A stretch of 64,000 nt of DNA, taken from positions 186,001 through 250,000 of the forward strand of contig SPEL01000004.1 in assembly GCA_009360885.1 (NCBI GenBank), given 5' to 3'. The notes under the pieces were generated by a model. The model made no database searches. It saw only the letters and a list, made by a program, of their open reading frames with translations, and was not told the origin of the DNA. A program made the position numbers and the translations under genes. The DNA is from Sphingobium sp. (lineage in GTDB: Bacteria > Pseudomonadota > Alphaproteobacteria > Sphingomonadales > Sphingomonadaceae). Below, one piece after another: positions 39,834-49,638 of this stretch. How positions within the stretch are numbered: position 1 is the first letter of the stretch; every line of letters starts with the position of its first letter.

Positions 39834-42584
39834 ATGAAAAAGCATTTCCGTTCCCTCCCGCTATGCGCGCTGATACTCGCTGGCATGGCCGTGCCGATGA
39901 CCAGCCTGTCCGCGCAGGAAAAGCCCGCAGAGGCGGCGAAAACCTACCCGCCGATTGCGCGCACACCCTATCAGACACCGTCTTTCGCGCTTGATCTGCG
40001 CACGGACACACAAACATTGGCGCGCCTGTCCCCCGTGGGCGAACCAGCCTTTGATTTCGTACCGGGCGGGCGCGAGGCCGAACGGGCCGGGGACGGATAT
40101 AATCATATCGGTGACATCAACATTCGCCTGAAAACCGCCGGTGGCGACTGGCAGGATTTCTCCTCCGCTCATCAGCGTAAGACCATCACCCTGTTGGCGG
40201 GTCGCGGCAATGTGCTGGCCGCTGCGGATATTACGGCCTCCATGGGCGCAGGCATTCCGTTGAAGGTCGAACGCGAATGGGTGAACGACAATGGCGTGCT
40301 GGCCCTGCGGTTCCGCATCAGCAACCCCAGCGGACAGCCAGTGGAAATTGGCGGGCTGGGCCTGCCGATGGTGTTTGATAATATCATCCTCGACCGCGAT
40401 CTGGATACGGCCCATGCACAGGCCAGCTTCGTTGACCCTTATATTGGCCGCGACGCAGGCTATTTGCAGGTAACGCGCCTCAACGGCCAGGGTCCGGCAT
40501 TGCTGGTCCTTCCGGAAAAGGGCACCCCGCTGGAGGCTTATCGTCCGCTCGATCAGGCTGGCCGCACCAAGGGCAGTCCGGTTTTTACCGAGAAAAGCCA
40601 GCGCAGTCAGGTATCAGAAGGCTTTTATGACTGGACCGTGGCCAGCAAAGGCTTTGCCGAAAAAGAATGGGCCAACGCCGGAAAGCAGTGGAATGATCCC
40701 ACCAGCATCACCCTGACGCCCGGTGAAACACGCGTCTTTGGCCTACGCTTTGTTACATCGCCCAGCATTCGCGCCATAGAAGACACTCTCGTCGCCCAAA
40801 AACGCCCAGTGGCCGTTGGCATTCCCGGCTATGTCGTGCCGACGGATCAGACCGCCAGCCTATTCCTGAAATCGCCCAGCAAGGTGAAACAGATCACCTC
40901 CTTCCCCGAAGGCGCGTTGACGGCTAAGCCCGTGCAGTCCGGCAAAGGCTGGTCACGCTATTCGGTGCAGGCCAATGGCTGGGGCCGGGCACGCCTGACC
41001 ATCAGCTATGCCGATGGCGAGCAACAAACCGTCAGCTATTACATCACCAAGCCATTGGATCAGGTGATGACTGATCTGGGCAATTTCACCACCACCAAGC
41101 AATGGTATGAAGACCCTAAGGACCCCTTTGGCCGTTCGCCCGGTATCCTGACCTATGACCGCGAACAAAATAAGATACTGACGCAGGATGGCCGTGTCTG
41201 GGTCGCGGGGATGAGCGATGAAGGTGGCGCGGGTAGCTGGCTATCGGCCATCGTCAAGCAGCTCGATAATCCTGATGCGCAGGAAATCGCCAAGCTGGAA
41301 CGGATGATGAATGAAACCATCCTTGGCAATTTGCAGGTAAAGGATGGCCCACAAGCAGGCGCGGTTAAGAAGAGCCTGTTCTATTACGAGCCGAAGGAAT
41401 TCCCCAACTATTACGACCCTAAGATTGACTGGTCGCAATGGACGGCATGGAATAAGAAAAACTCAGACGATCTGGGCCGCTCCTATAATTACCCCCATGT
41501 CGCTATCGCGCATTGGACCATGTATCGCCTTGCCCGCAACACCAATGGGCTGGTGAAGCAGCATGACTGGCGCTTCTATCTGGAATGGGCTTATCGCACC
41601 TCCGTCGCGATGATGCGGGATGCGCCTTATTATGCGCAATTCGGCCAGATGGAAGGCGATATTTTCCTTGATATCCTCAAGGATCTGAAGCGTGAAAATA
41701 TGACCGCCGAAGCCACCAATATGGAAAAGCTGATGAAAGGACGCGCCGACCATTGGCGGACGCTGAAATTCCCATTCGGCAGCGAAATGGCATGGGATTC
41801 CACCGGCCAGCCTGAAGTCTATGCGTGGATGCGCTATTTCGGCTATCAGCCGCAGGCCGATATAACCAAAGAAGTTATATTGGGCTATGACCCGACCGTG
41901 CCGAGCTGGGGTTATAATGGCAATGCCCGCCGGTATTGGGACTTCCTTTATGGGGGTAAAATTTCGCGAATTGAGCGGCAGATTCACCATTATGGCTCCG
42001 CGCTCAATGCGGTTCCGTTATTTGATGCCTTCCGCCAGAACCCCAATGATTTACATCTGTTGCGTGTTGCTTATGGCGGCATGATGGGCGGCATCACCAA
42101 TATCGATCAGGAAGGCTTTTCCTCCTCCGGCTTCCATAGCTGGCCAGATGTTATGAACTGGGATGTAATCAATGGTGACTATGGCATGGGCTTTTATGGC
42201 CACGCCATCGCCGCAGCAACCTATATGGTGAATGATCCTAAATTCGGCTGGCTAGGCTTTGGCGGCGATCTAACACAAAAGGGCAAGACCATCAGCATCA
42301 CCCCGCGCGATGGTGCACGCCGGCGTCTGTTCATTGCCCCGGCGGGTCTGTGGATCACGCTGGAGTCTGGTCGCATCGCCTCCGCCGATTATGATAGCGG
42401 CAAGGGCACCGTTCGACTGACGCTGGACCCGGCAACAGCAATCACGCCCAAGGCGCGGCTGCTGTATGAAACGACAACCACCAATGGGCGGCCTTACAGC
42501 CTCTCAACCGGGACCGTGGAACGCGAGGGCTATAACATCCCATTGGGCACCACCCCCACCGTCATCACCTTTACCCCGCGCTGA
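39834..42584 (+). CDS. DUF5695 secreted protein, probable glycoside hydrolase
   Basis: 916 aa from ATG 39834 (GAGG about 10 bases upstream); signal peptide cleaved near SLSAQ. A large beta-rich N-terminal half (residues 30-330) precedes a helical, Trp/Tyr-rich part (WYEDPKDPFGRSPGI, YNYPHVAIAHWTMYRLAR, EVYAWMRYFGYQPQAD) that looks like an (alpha/alpha)6 barrel, then a beta-sandwich tail. It matches the DUF5695 family seen in Bacteroidetes and sphingomonad polysaccharide loci; activity is unknown. 51 bases upstream of the Svx-like gene, same transcript. Confidence 0.75.
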   Translation: MKKHFRSLPLCALILAGMAVPMTSLSAQEKPAEAAKTYPPIARTPYQTPSFALDLRTDTQTLARLSPVGEPAFDFVPGGREAERAGDGYNHIGDINIRLKTAGGDWQDFSSAHQRKTITLLAGRGNVLAAADITASMGAGIPLKVEREWVNDNGVLALRFRISNPSGQPVEIGGLGLPMVFDNIILDRDLDTAHAQASFVDPYIGRDAGYLQVTRLNGQGPALLVLPEKGTPLEAYRPLDQAGRTKGSPVFTEKSQRSQVSEGFYDWTVASKGFAEKEWANAGKQWNDPTSITLTPGETRVFGLRFVTSPSIRAIEDTLVAQKRPVAVGIPGYVVPTDQTASLFLKSPSKVKQITSFPEGALTAKPVQSGKGWSRYSVQANGWGRARLTISYADGEQQTVSYYITKPLDQVMTDLGNFTTTKQWYEDPKDPFGRSPGILTYDREQNKILTQDGRVWVAGMSDEGGAGSWLSAIVKQLDNPDAQEIAKLERMMNETILGNLQVKDGPQAGAVKKSLFYYEPKEFPNYYDPKIDWSQWTAWNKKNSDDLGRSYNYPHVAIAHWTMYRLARNTNGLVKQHDWRFYLEWAYRTSVAMMRDAPYYAQFGQMEGDIFLDILKDLKRENMTAEATNMEKLMKGRADHWRTLKFPFGSEMAWDSTGQPEVYAWMRYFGYQPQADITKEVILGYDPTVPSWGYNGNARRYWDFLYGGKISRIERQIHHYGSALNAVPLFDAFRQNPNDLHLLRVAYGGMMGGITNIDQEGFSSSGFHSWPDVMNWDVINGDYGMGFYGHAIAAATYMVNDPKFGWLGFGGDLTQKGKTISITPRDGARRRLFIAPAGLWITLESGRIASADYDSGKGTVRLTLDPATAITPKARLLYETTTTNGRPYSLSTGTVEREGYNIPLGTTPTVITFTPR

Positions 42585-42634
42585 TTGGCGCGGGCGAAAA
42601 CACTACCCTTATCAAGAAGAAGAGGCAGGTCATA

Positions 42635-44533
42635 ATGCGTAAGAAGATAATGAGCCGATTTTCCAAAGGCCCGTTTTCAATAGCCATTGCGACCTGCCTC
42701 CTTCATGCCCCAGTCAGCACTGCGGCCGAAGCACAGGCTGCATCCCCCGCTGTTGCCTCCGACAAAATTGACCAGCACTGCGTCGCGGGCGCATGGCGCG
42801 TTCCCGCGCCCGACCCCGATGACACCGCCAACGCCCCGATGCCCGTGCGCATGGAAAGCCAGCATTTCGCGCTGCGATGGCTCGACGCACCGGTAGATCG
42901 CAAGGACGCGCAGGCCGCACTCGATCATCTCGAATATGTGTGGGATTATTTTAACGACATCATCGGCTTCCCCACGCCTTATTGCGATACCCCCACCAAA
43001 TATAAGGCCAATATCTTCATTGGTAAGGATTATGGCCTGTCCGCCGGGATGGATGGCAAAGATCATATGGGCATATGGGTGGGGCCGGGCGCGCTGAAGG
43101 ATCGCTTCGGGCTGGCCCATGAATTCACCCATGCCCAACAAGGGGCAACAGGCCGCTATCGCGACACGCCTTATGCAGGCTGGATGTGGGAAAGCATTGC
43201 CAACTTCATGGCGCTGCAATTACCGGAATTCCGTAACAGCACCCATTGTTCGGTGTTTCAGGTCAATTATCCGCATCTCTATTATGGCACCACGCGGATG
43301 CGCTATTGCAACATCCAGTTGTGGGAATATCTCAAAAACCGCTTCGGCTACTCCATCATAACCGATCTGATGCGCAACGCCCCGCCGCGCCACAGCGCAG
43401 GGGAAGCCACGGCCGATCCTTTTATCGTCCTGATGCAGAGCCGCGGATGGTCGATTGCACAGTTTAATGACATCATGGCGGACTGGGCGATGCATAATGC
43501 GAACTGGGATTATAAAGACCCGGATGGCACCGACCATGGCGCGGTATTTCGCGCTAATTATGGCGGTTATGAGCCGTATCGTAACGACGCCCCCTTGCGC
43601 ACCACGATGCTCGACCCGATGGATATGAAGAAGCGCCGCTTTTCCGTGCCAGAGGCATGGGCACCGCAGCGCTGGGGATATAATCTTGTTCGCCTGCACG
43701 CTGACACAGGCGCAAAAAGCATTGGCGTCACGTTTCGCGGCGTTGTGCAGGACAACCCTGCCACACAGACATTGCCGGGTCTGGCCGACGAACCGACGGC
43801 TATCCCTCAGCCCGATTCCGATTGGCGCTGGGGCGTGGTATCCGTGGGGGCCGATGGCAGCAGCCGCTATTCCGCCCTGCAAACTGGTGCGCGCGGCGAT
43901 GTGACCGTGGATGTTCGCCCAGATGATAGCGCCCATTATCTGATGGTGATGGGCACACCATCAAAAATGCACCAGATACGCTGGGACCAGCCTTATTATT
44001 CCATCTATCGTTATCCGTGGATGGTGGAATTGCGCAATGCACTGCCGGAAGGGTTTCAACCCAATGCCCCGGCCCCGATTGCGGGCGCGCATCGCCACCC
44101 CAATGGTGGCGGCTGGGTAGGCCCGCAAGCACAGGTTGCACCTTCGGCCTTTGTCGGCCCTTATGCCCGCGTGGAGGGTGGCACGGTCTCAGATCAGGCC
44201 AGAATTGAGGACCATGCGGTTGTTTTAAGTGGCGAAGTACGCGATCAGGCCGTGGTCGGTGCGCTGTCTGTCATTCGCGGCAATACGATCGTCAAGGATC
44301 GGGCGCGGGTAATGACCAGCTTTCTGGGCATTGGGGAATATGAGAAGGGCATCGTCCTATCGGGCGATACGCAGTTGATCGGTGACGCAGAAGAACGCGG
44401 CGCCTCTCTCTCCGGTGGGGTATATTATGGCTTTGTGGACGCCGAAACTGCGGCGGACCCGAAACGCGGTGCCAATCTCTCCGCCCCGGTGCCAGAGGTT
44501 ACAGCCCTCGCGCGCTATAAATGGAAACCATGA
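42635..44533 (+). CDS. Svx/AvrXca-like gluzincin with left-handed beta-helix tail
   Basis: 632 aa, signal peptide at the N-terminus (residues 1-35). DUF6055-type metallopeptidase domain: zinc motif LAHEFTHAQQG near residue 162 and third-ligand motif WESIANFMALQ near residue 186. Relatives are Svx of Pectobacterium and AvrXca of Xanthomonas, secreted plant-interaction proteases for which plant extensins have been proposed as targets. Residues about 488-565 form hexapeptide repeats (GPQAQVAPSAFVGPYARVEG-like; the SDQARIEDHAVVLSG and DQAVVGALSVIRGN steps), i.e. a left-handed beta-helix, perhaps for carbohydrate binding. Confidence 0.8.
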   Translation: MRKKIMSRFSKGPFSIAIATCLLHAPVSTAAEAQAASPAVASDKIDQHCVAGAWRVPAPDPDDTANAPMPVRMESQHFALRWLDAPVDRKDAQAALDHLEYVWDYFNDIIGFPTPYCDTPTKYKANIFIGKDYGLSAGMDGKDHMGIWVGPGALKDRFGLAHEFTHAQQGATGRYRDTPYAGWMWESIANFMALQLPEFRNSTHCSVFQVNYPHLYYGTTRMRYCNIQLWEYLKNRFGYSIITDLMRNAPPRHSAGEATADPFIVLMQSRGWSIAQFNDIMADWAMHNANWDYKDPDGTDHGAVFRANYGGYEPYRNDAPLRTTMLDPMDMKKRRFSVPEAWAPQRWGYNLVRLHADTGAKSIGVTFRGVVQDNPATQTLPGLADEPTAIPQPDSDWRWGVVSVGADGSSRYSALQTGARGDVTVDVRPDDSAHYLMVMGTPSKMHQIRWDQPYYSIYRYPWMVELRNALPEGFQPNAPAPIAGAHRHPNGGGWVGPQAQVAPSAFVGPYARVEGGTVSDQARIEDHAVVLSGEVRDQAVVGALSVIRGNTIVKDRARVMTSFLGIGEYEKGIVLSGDTQLIGDAEERGASLSGGVYYGFVDAETAADPKRGANLSAPVPEVTALARYKWKP

Positions 44534-44672
44534 CAGCATCAGTATAGAGCGGTTTTGTTGGCGTGCTGCGAATTGGCCGGGCCGCTTTATGATTGTGTTT
44601 ACCGCCACTGAGCTGCGTTTCTCAGGGCCGCAGATGATGCCATCTGTTTGGCAATTGCCCTAGCGATAGAGA

Positions 44673-44706
44673 AGGGGAGGCCTCCAGCGAAGCCTCCCTC
44701 TATTTT
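44673..44706 (+). terminator. Terminator of the DUF5695/Svx-like transcript
   Basis: AGGGGAGGC (44673-44681) pairs with GCCTCCCT (44692-44699), followed by a T-rich tract. Confidence 0.75.
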
Positions 44707-44721
44707 TATACCGTAGATATG

Positions 44722-44750
44722 AAAAGGGCCGCACGATCGCGGCCCTTTCC
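44722..44750. terminator. Bidirectional terminator between convergent genes
   Basis: AAAGGGCCGC-ACGATC-GCGGCCCTTT, a 10-bp perfect stem with A/T runs on both sides. Ends the minus-strand TBDR transcript. Confidence 0.85.
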
Positions 44751-44772
44751 TTATGTCTGTGCCCAACGCCCG

Positions 44773-47541
44773 TCAGAAACGGAAACGCACGCTCGTCTGC
44801 ACCGTGCGCGCCAATGTACGCACACCCAGCGGCAGCAACTTATCCTGTCCGAAATACCGATAGACATCGTTTTTCAGCAGATTCGTGCCTTCAACCGACA
44901 AAGTCATGAACTTAACCGGGGTGAAGTTAATCGCCGCGTCGAGACGCTGTGTCTTATCGTTATAGGGTGAATATTCGGGATTATCCGTATAAACGCCCAT
45001 GCGATAAGACGAACGATAGTTATAGGCGACACGGGCACTGAACTGCGGCGTATCATAGAAAAGGGTGGCATTCGCCGTCCATTTCGATGTGTTCGGGGAA
45101 TCGAACGCGCCTGGAAAGTCTTCGGGATAAGGATATTCAATCCGCGCCTTACCAATATAGCTGGCGTTGAGGTTTACCCCGAAATTCTTCCAAATGCCCG
45201 GCAGGAAGTCAAAGAAGCTCTGCACCGTGCCTTCGATACCAGCGAACTTACCATCGCCAGCGTTACGCTGCTGCTCCAGGAAGCCAGACCCTGTGACGCC
45301 ATAAGCCGACAGGTCAGCTATTGCTTCACGGCTGTAATACAGGAAGTTCTTCGCCTTCTTATAATAGCCAGCAAGGGATACCATGCCACCCCGGCCAAAA
45401 TAATATTCGCCACTGATATTAAAGGACTGCTCTTTCTGCGCCTTTAATTCAGGGTTACCACCGATTACCACCGGAGGGTTGGCGACTGTATCCACAACAT
45501 AAAATGGCCGCATGTCATAGAAACTAGGGCGCTGCACATTGGTGCTATAAGACAGACGCACCTGCATTTGCGGCGTGAAGTGGATTACCGCACTCGCGCT
45601 GGGCAGAATATCATAATAATTGCCCCGGCCCGATGATGGCTCTCTTGTTTCAACAACGATGTTTGTTCCGTCCGGCTGAGCAACCGATTGAACATTATAG
45701 ATCGTGCTATTGGTGCTGCCCCAACTGTTGGTATAACGTGCCCCTACGACACCATCAACCGGGATGGATCCGATATTGAAGCCGTAATTTGCCTGACCAT
45801 AAAAGGCAAAATTCTTCTCAATCGAACCCCATTCCTGCCCTTGATCTCCGCTAGGAAATTGGGTTGAAAAGCGGCCAGCATTGCCCGGGTCATTTGTCTG
45901 AATATATTGGCGGATCGCGTCAATATTCGACAGGACGGTCGAACCGGGGATGCGATACCATTCAAAACCGGTACCAAAATCAGGGCCAATCATCGCAAGA
46001 TCAGACCCGCCGGGGAAGGCCGAGAGAGGGGCATATTCACCATTCACCCGCGGGAAGCCGTCGCGATAACCATAAATACGGCTGGTATTGCGGCGGTTAT
46101 ACCGGAAACCCGTCTGAAGCGACCGGATGAAACCAGTATCGCTCGTCCGCAGCGTCAGATCGGTCTGCGCCGCGAATTCACGGTTCTTTGACCGTCCACG
46201 ATTATCCTGAAAGCGCTCAACACCATAGCCACTGCTGTCAGCAAGATCGACACCATGCAAGGTGATGGACGGCACGCCATTCTTATGAATATCCGACGTG
46301 AAATCAACGGTAGCAGATGTCAGATTATTACCGGGCCGGATAATCTGCTGTACGAAATAATTGCCGTCCTTGCTCCAGTTATACTGAACACTAGACCGGA
46401 TTTCGGCGCGATCATTATGCCATTTTGCTTCGAAATTACTGGTATAAAGATCTGAATAGAAACTATTATACTGCCCATCAACGCGAGCTGGGATGCCATT
46501 GGGATTGGATATAGTCAGCGTATCGATGGTTTTACCATCGGCAGCGAACCCAACATTGCTATAGATAGGATTGCCATCCCATAATTGTACATATACCCGA
46601 TCAATAGACCGCTTCTCACGCGAACCTATATAGCCGCCTTCCAAGACGAATTCGAGTTGATCGCTTGGTTTCCACTGAAACGCCGCATTAATGGATGGCT
46701 GGGTGCGATGGCCGCTTTCCAGCCCATATTGGGCACGATATGGAATAATGGCATTCCGCATCTGGTCAGACATACCCCAATACCAGAGTTGATCGGCACC
46801 TGGCGGGTTGGGGGAATTAGGATCTATTGCGCCCCGTTCTGGGATAGTACGCGGCGATTCACTTTCAATGTAATTTTCGCGATAGTTCAGGCGCGACCAC
46901 GCCCCGTTGATGAGGAAACCCATCTCGCCAATATTGGTTTCAAAACGATCGGCGATCAGCAAGCTGCCTGACGGGCTGACCTTATCAGCAATATCGTCAT
47001 AGCCGCCCTTCACACTGCCTGCGATAGTCCATCCCTTTTGGAGGTCCAGCGGACGGCGCAGGTCAACATTGACGGTGCCAGCGATACCGCCTTCAACCTG
47101 ATCGGGCGTGCGGGTCTTATAAACATCAACGGATTTCAACAGTTCGGCGGGAATATCCGCAAGGTTGAGCGAACGCCCTTCACCCAAATTGGTCTGATTA
47201 CCATTAACGGTTGTCTGAATTTCAGAAAGCCCACGAATAGTAACGCCCTGCCCCTGTCCCCGCGCACGATCAATTTGTACACCGGTAACACGCGAAAGAG
47301 CTTCTGGTACGTTATTGTCTGGCAATTTGCCAACGTCCTCGGCCACAACCGAGTCCACTAATTGCTTGGCACCACGCTTCTTCTTAACGGCTGTTTCGGC
47401 GCTACCACGGACGCCGACTACAACGACACTTTGCGCTTCTGTGTCAGCATTATCTTGCGCGAATACTGGACTTATAGCGGTATTGACGGCCACCCCCGCC
47501 GTCAGCGCTGTTGTCACCTGTAATATGAGTCTAATACGCAT
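44773..47541 (-). CDS. TonB-dependent receptor, TIGR01782 (carbohydrate) type
   Basis: 922 aa. Signal peptide, then TonB-box-like SVVVVGVRGSAE. The plug contains the diagnostic DSVVAEDVGKLPDNNVPEAL and RVTGVQIDRARGQGQGVTIRGL motifs, and VYKTRTPDQVEGGIAGTVN, of the Xanthomonas/Caulobacter receptor family, which imports oligosaccharides in CUT-type loci. C-terminal barrel ends TVQTSVRFRF. A shared operator lies 35 bases before the start. Probably takes up arabino- or galacto-oligosaccharides released by the neighbouring hydrolases. Confidence 0.93.
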   Translation of the reverse strand: MRIRLILQVTTALTAGVAVNTAISPVFAQDNADTEAQSVVVVGVRGSAETAVKKKRGAKQLVDSVVAEDVGKLPDNNVPEALSRVTGVQIDRARGQGQGVTIRGLSEIQTTVNGNQTNLGEGRSLNLADIPAELLKSVDVYKTRTPDQVEGGIAGTVNVDLRRPLDLQKGWTIAGSVKGGYDDIADKVSPSGSLLIADRFETNIGEMGFLINGAWSRLNYRENYIESESPRTIPERGAIDPNSPNPPGADQLWYWGMSDQMRNAIIPYRAQYGLESGHRTQPSINAAFQWKPSDQLEFVLEGGYIGSREKRSIDRVYVQLWDGNPIYSNVGFAADGKTIDTLTISNPNGIPARVDGQYNSFYSDLYTSNFEAKWHNDRAEIRSSVQYNWSKDGNYFVQQIIRPGNNLTSATVDFTSDIHKNGVPSITLHGVDLADSSGYGVERFQDNRGRSKNREFAAQTDLTLRTSDTGFIRSLQTGFRYNRRNTSRIYGYRDGFPRVNGEYAPLSAFPGGSDLAMIGPDFGTGFEWYRIPGSTVLSNIDAIRQYIQTNDPGNAGRFSTQFPSGDQGQEWGSIEKNFAFYGQANYGFNIGSIPVDGVVGARYTNSWGSTNSTIYNVQSVAQPDGTNIVVETREPSSGRGNYYDILPSASAVIHFTPQMQVRLSYSTNVQRPSFYDMRPFYVVDTVANPPVVIGGNPELKAQKEQSFNISGEYYFGRGGMVSLAGYYKKAKNFLYYSREAIADLSAYGVTGSGFLEQQRNAGDGKFAGIEGTVQSFFDFLPGIWKNFGVNLNASYIGKARIEYPYPEDFPGAFDSPNTSKWTANATLFYDTPQFSARVAYNYRSSYRMGVYTDNPEYSPYNDKTQRLDAAINFTPVKFMTLSVEGTNLLKNDVYRYFGQDKLLPLGVRTLARTVQTSVRFRF

Positions 47542-47575
47542 ATTTCCCCCTTCCCTCTGATATAAGCACTTATAT

Positions 47576-47587
47576 ATCGTATACTTA
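47576..47587. promoter_or_regulatory. Shared operator, carbohydrate-type TBDR promoter
   Basis: ATCGTATACTTA, 35-46 bases before the TBDR start; the left half and GTATAC core match the other sites. Confidence 0.65.
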
Positions 47588-47933
47588 CAGATAATTATTT
47601 ACTCTGTGTAATTGGGTTCGGTCAAGCGTTCTTGTTACAGTTTTACGAACATCCCGGCGTCCGCAGATAACGCCCTGCCTCAAACATGAGGCAACCTCAG
47701 CTAGACATCTTCAACATGATGATTTTGCATGGAAAAATCTTTCCGGATTAAGCATCCAGAGAGAGTGGCCCAAGGCGCCACTGTAGCTAACAGCCCCCTA
47801 GACGGACAGATAGGAGGGTATAGGAGGCAATTTTCCTCGGTTTCGTCATCTTTTTCTCAGGACCAGAATCAATCATTTTTACTCCTAAGTCCGACAATAT
47901 CCTCCGAGTCGCAGACGCCATGAACAAGAACAA

Positions 47934-47957
47934 CCCGGCCTCCATATGGAAGCCGGG
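47934..47957 (-). terminator. Hairpin downstream of GH43 gene
   Basis: CCCGGC (47934-47939) and GCCGGG (47952-47957) pair around a CTCCATATGGAA loop, itself partly palindromic. A short TTGTTCTTG tract follows on the minus strand. Confidence 0.6.
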
Positions 47958-48021
47958 CTAATGAAATTTACACGATCTTCGTTTCAGCTATCAGCGCCGG
48001 ACAGGCACTGGAAATCGACGC

Positions 48022-49638
48022 TCAATCGCAGGCTTTTGCTGTTGCATCTCCTGATCGTTTAACAGGAAGGGCCGCCTTGGGGGCCAGAACCTCCCATTCC
48101 TGCACCGCCATACCGGCATAGCTCTTGCCATCGCCCGATGCCGTTAGCACAGCCCGCAGGCAACGAGTGCGAAGGGGCGAAAAACCCACCTCTTCAAACC
48201 GACCGGCAACAGGACCGGCCCCCGCACCGCCCGGAACCGGTTTCCATCCCTTATTCCAATATTCCAGCCGCCATGCAGCAGGTGGTGCAACGCCAATGGC
48301 TGAACCAGCGGGCTGATCCGCCCAGAACAGTATGCGGGCACCATTGATCGTCACCGGCTCATCCCACCGATATTCAATCCACTGCTTCGGCGGATTATTG
48401 GGGGACCAGCTTCCCCACAAATCGGGCGGCAAAGGCGCTGCCTTGGTAATGCCGTCATTGAGCGCCTTTATCCAATATTGCACTGGCACAGGCTCATTGG
48501 ATGCCGCAGCGGAAGCGGACATCGCTATATTTCGGGTCGCCACAGGAGGCGCGGAGGGGCGTTTGGTGGGCGTCACAACCTTAATCGCGGCGGGAGAAAC
48601 GCTATCATCCCACTCCATCGGGTCGAGCGCCACATTGCGGCGGAAATGGCCGCCACCCTTGGCATCTGCCGCATGATAAGCGAGATACCAGCGCCCCTTA
48701 TACTCAACCGCACCGGGGTGAGATGTCGTAGACGAAACAGGCTTTAGCACTACGCCCCGATATGTCCACGGCCCCATCGGGTCTGGCGCACTGGCATAAG
48801 CGATGCAGGCGTGATAAACCGCCGGAGTACAGTCAGACTGCGGCCCGGCATGGTTCGCCGCATAAAGCATGTAATAAGTGCCATTCCGCTTCAGCACCCA
48901 TGGCGCCTCGAAAAATCCCTTCAGCCCCTCAACCGGGCGCACCGGTCCCTTTGGGGTTATCATATCGCGCTCCAGCTCCATCGACAATATTTTGCCGAAG
49001 GTGCCCCAATAAATATAAACGCGGCCATCATCATCGATCAAAATAGTAGGATCGATATTCTGAATGTCGTTGGCAACAGGCACGCGCTGCGACAATATCG
49101 GGCCAGAAGGATGCGCATCCTTCCATGGGCCGGTCGGGCTATCCGCGACTGCAACACCAATGGCAAAGCGGTCCTTCGCATCGCTGTTCCGTTCCATCAC
49201 CGGCGCATAGAAATAATAACGCCCATCAGGCCCGGTAATGATCTGTCCGGCATAAGCGCGGTCTTTCTCCGCCCAGGCAAACACATCGCCAGGGCTGGCA
49301 ATGCGCGGATAATGCGTCCACTTGCCGGATGCCGGGTCGGTGGTGCGCAATAACTGCCATTCCTTCATGATGAAATCATTGACGTCAGCCGGAGCTTCAT
49401 CACGTCCGGCCAATATCCACAAGGCTCCGTCCGCCACAAAGGGAGCCGGATCCGCGGAATAATAATCCCCCTCTGCCAGAATGGGGTTGCCCGTTATGGT
49501 CACAGAGCGGGGAGCAGGCGCACCCGGCGCAGCAGGCGGCGGAGGCACATCCCCGCCTTGCGCGCACCCAGCCATAGGCAGGGCAGCCACGCAAAGCGCA
49601 GCCACAGCCGCCATTACATTCTTCTTATTCGCCATCAT
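48022..49638 (-). CDS. GH43-like lipoprotein (arabinofuranosidase/xylosidase type)
   Basis: 538 aa, lipoprotein signal with lipobox PMAGC at about residues 20-24. GH43 five-bladed propeller: catalytic base in YYSADPAPFV, pKa modulator in QNIDPTILIDDDG, general acid in GFFEAPWVLKRNGTYYM. The last 150 residues look like a discoidin/F5-8 carbohydrate-binding domain (WIEYRWDEPVTINGARILFW). Likely removes alpha-L-arabinofuranose or similar side chains at the outer membrane. The start overlaps the DUF885 gene by 14 bases, third gene of the operon. Confidence 0.85.
   Translation of the reverse strand: MMANKKNVMAAVAALCVAALPMAGCAQGGDVPPPPAAPGAPAPRSVTITGNPILAEGDYYSADPAPFVADGALWILAGRDEAPADVNDFIMKEWQLLRTTDPASGKWTHYPRIASPGDVFAWAEKDRAYAGQIITGPDGRYYFYAPVMERNSDAKDRFAIGVAVADSPTGPWKDAHPSGPILSQRVPVANDIQNIDPTILIDDDGRVYIYWGTFGKILSMELERDMITPKGPVRPVEGLKGFFEAPWVLKRNGTYYMLYAANHAGPQSDCTPAVYHACIAYASAPDPMGPWTYRGVVLKPVSSTTSHPGAVEYKGRWYLAYHAADAKGGGHFRRNVALDPMEWDDSVSPAAIKVVTPTKRPSAPPVATRNIAMSASAAASNEPVPVQYWIKALNDGITKAAPLPPDLWGSWSPNNPPKQWIEYRWDEPVTINGARILFWADQPAGSAIGVAPPAAWRLEYWNKGWKPVPGGAGAGPVAGRFEEVGFSPLRTRCLRAVLTASGDGKSYAGMAVQEWEVLAPKAALPVKRSGDATAKACD

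Larger units (their letters stand above)
47542..48021. other. Intergenic region with operator and terminator
   Basis: 480 bases. It contains the operator 47576-47587 for the TBDR, and a CCCGGC...GCCGGG hairpin (47934-47957) that ends the GH43 operon. The 64-codon open frame at 47729-47923 has no support as a gene. Confidence 0.6.

Noticed and set aside
44707-44720. ATACCGTAGATAT near the Svx/TBDR convergent end
   Set aside because: It lies between two terminators at gene ends rather than near a promoter, so an operator role is unlikely.
47729-47923. 64-codon frame upstream of the TBDR
   Set aside because: Low-complexity composition, no ribosome site, and it lies next to a terminator and operator.
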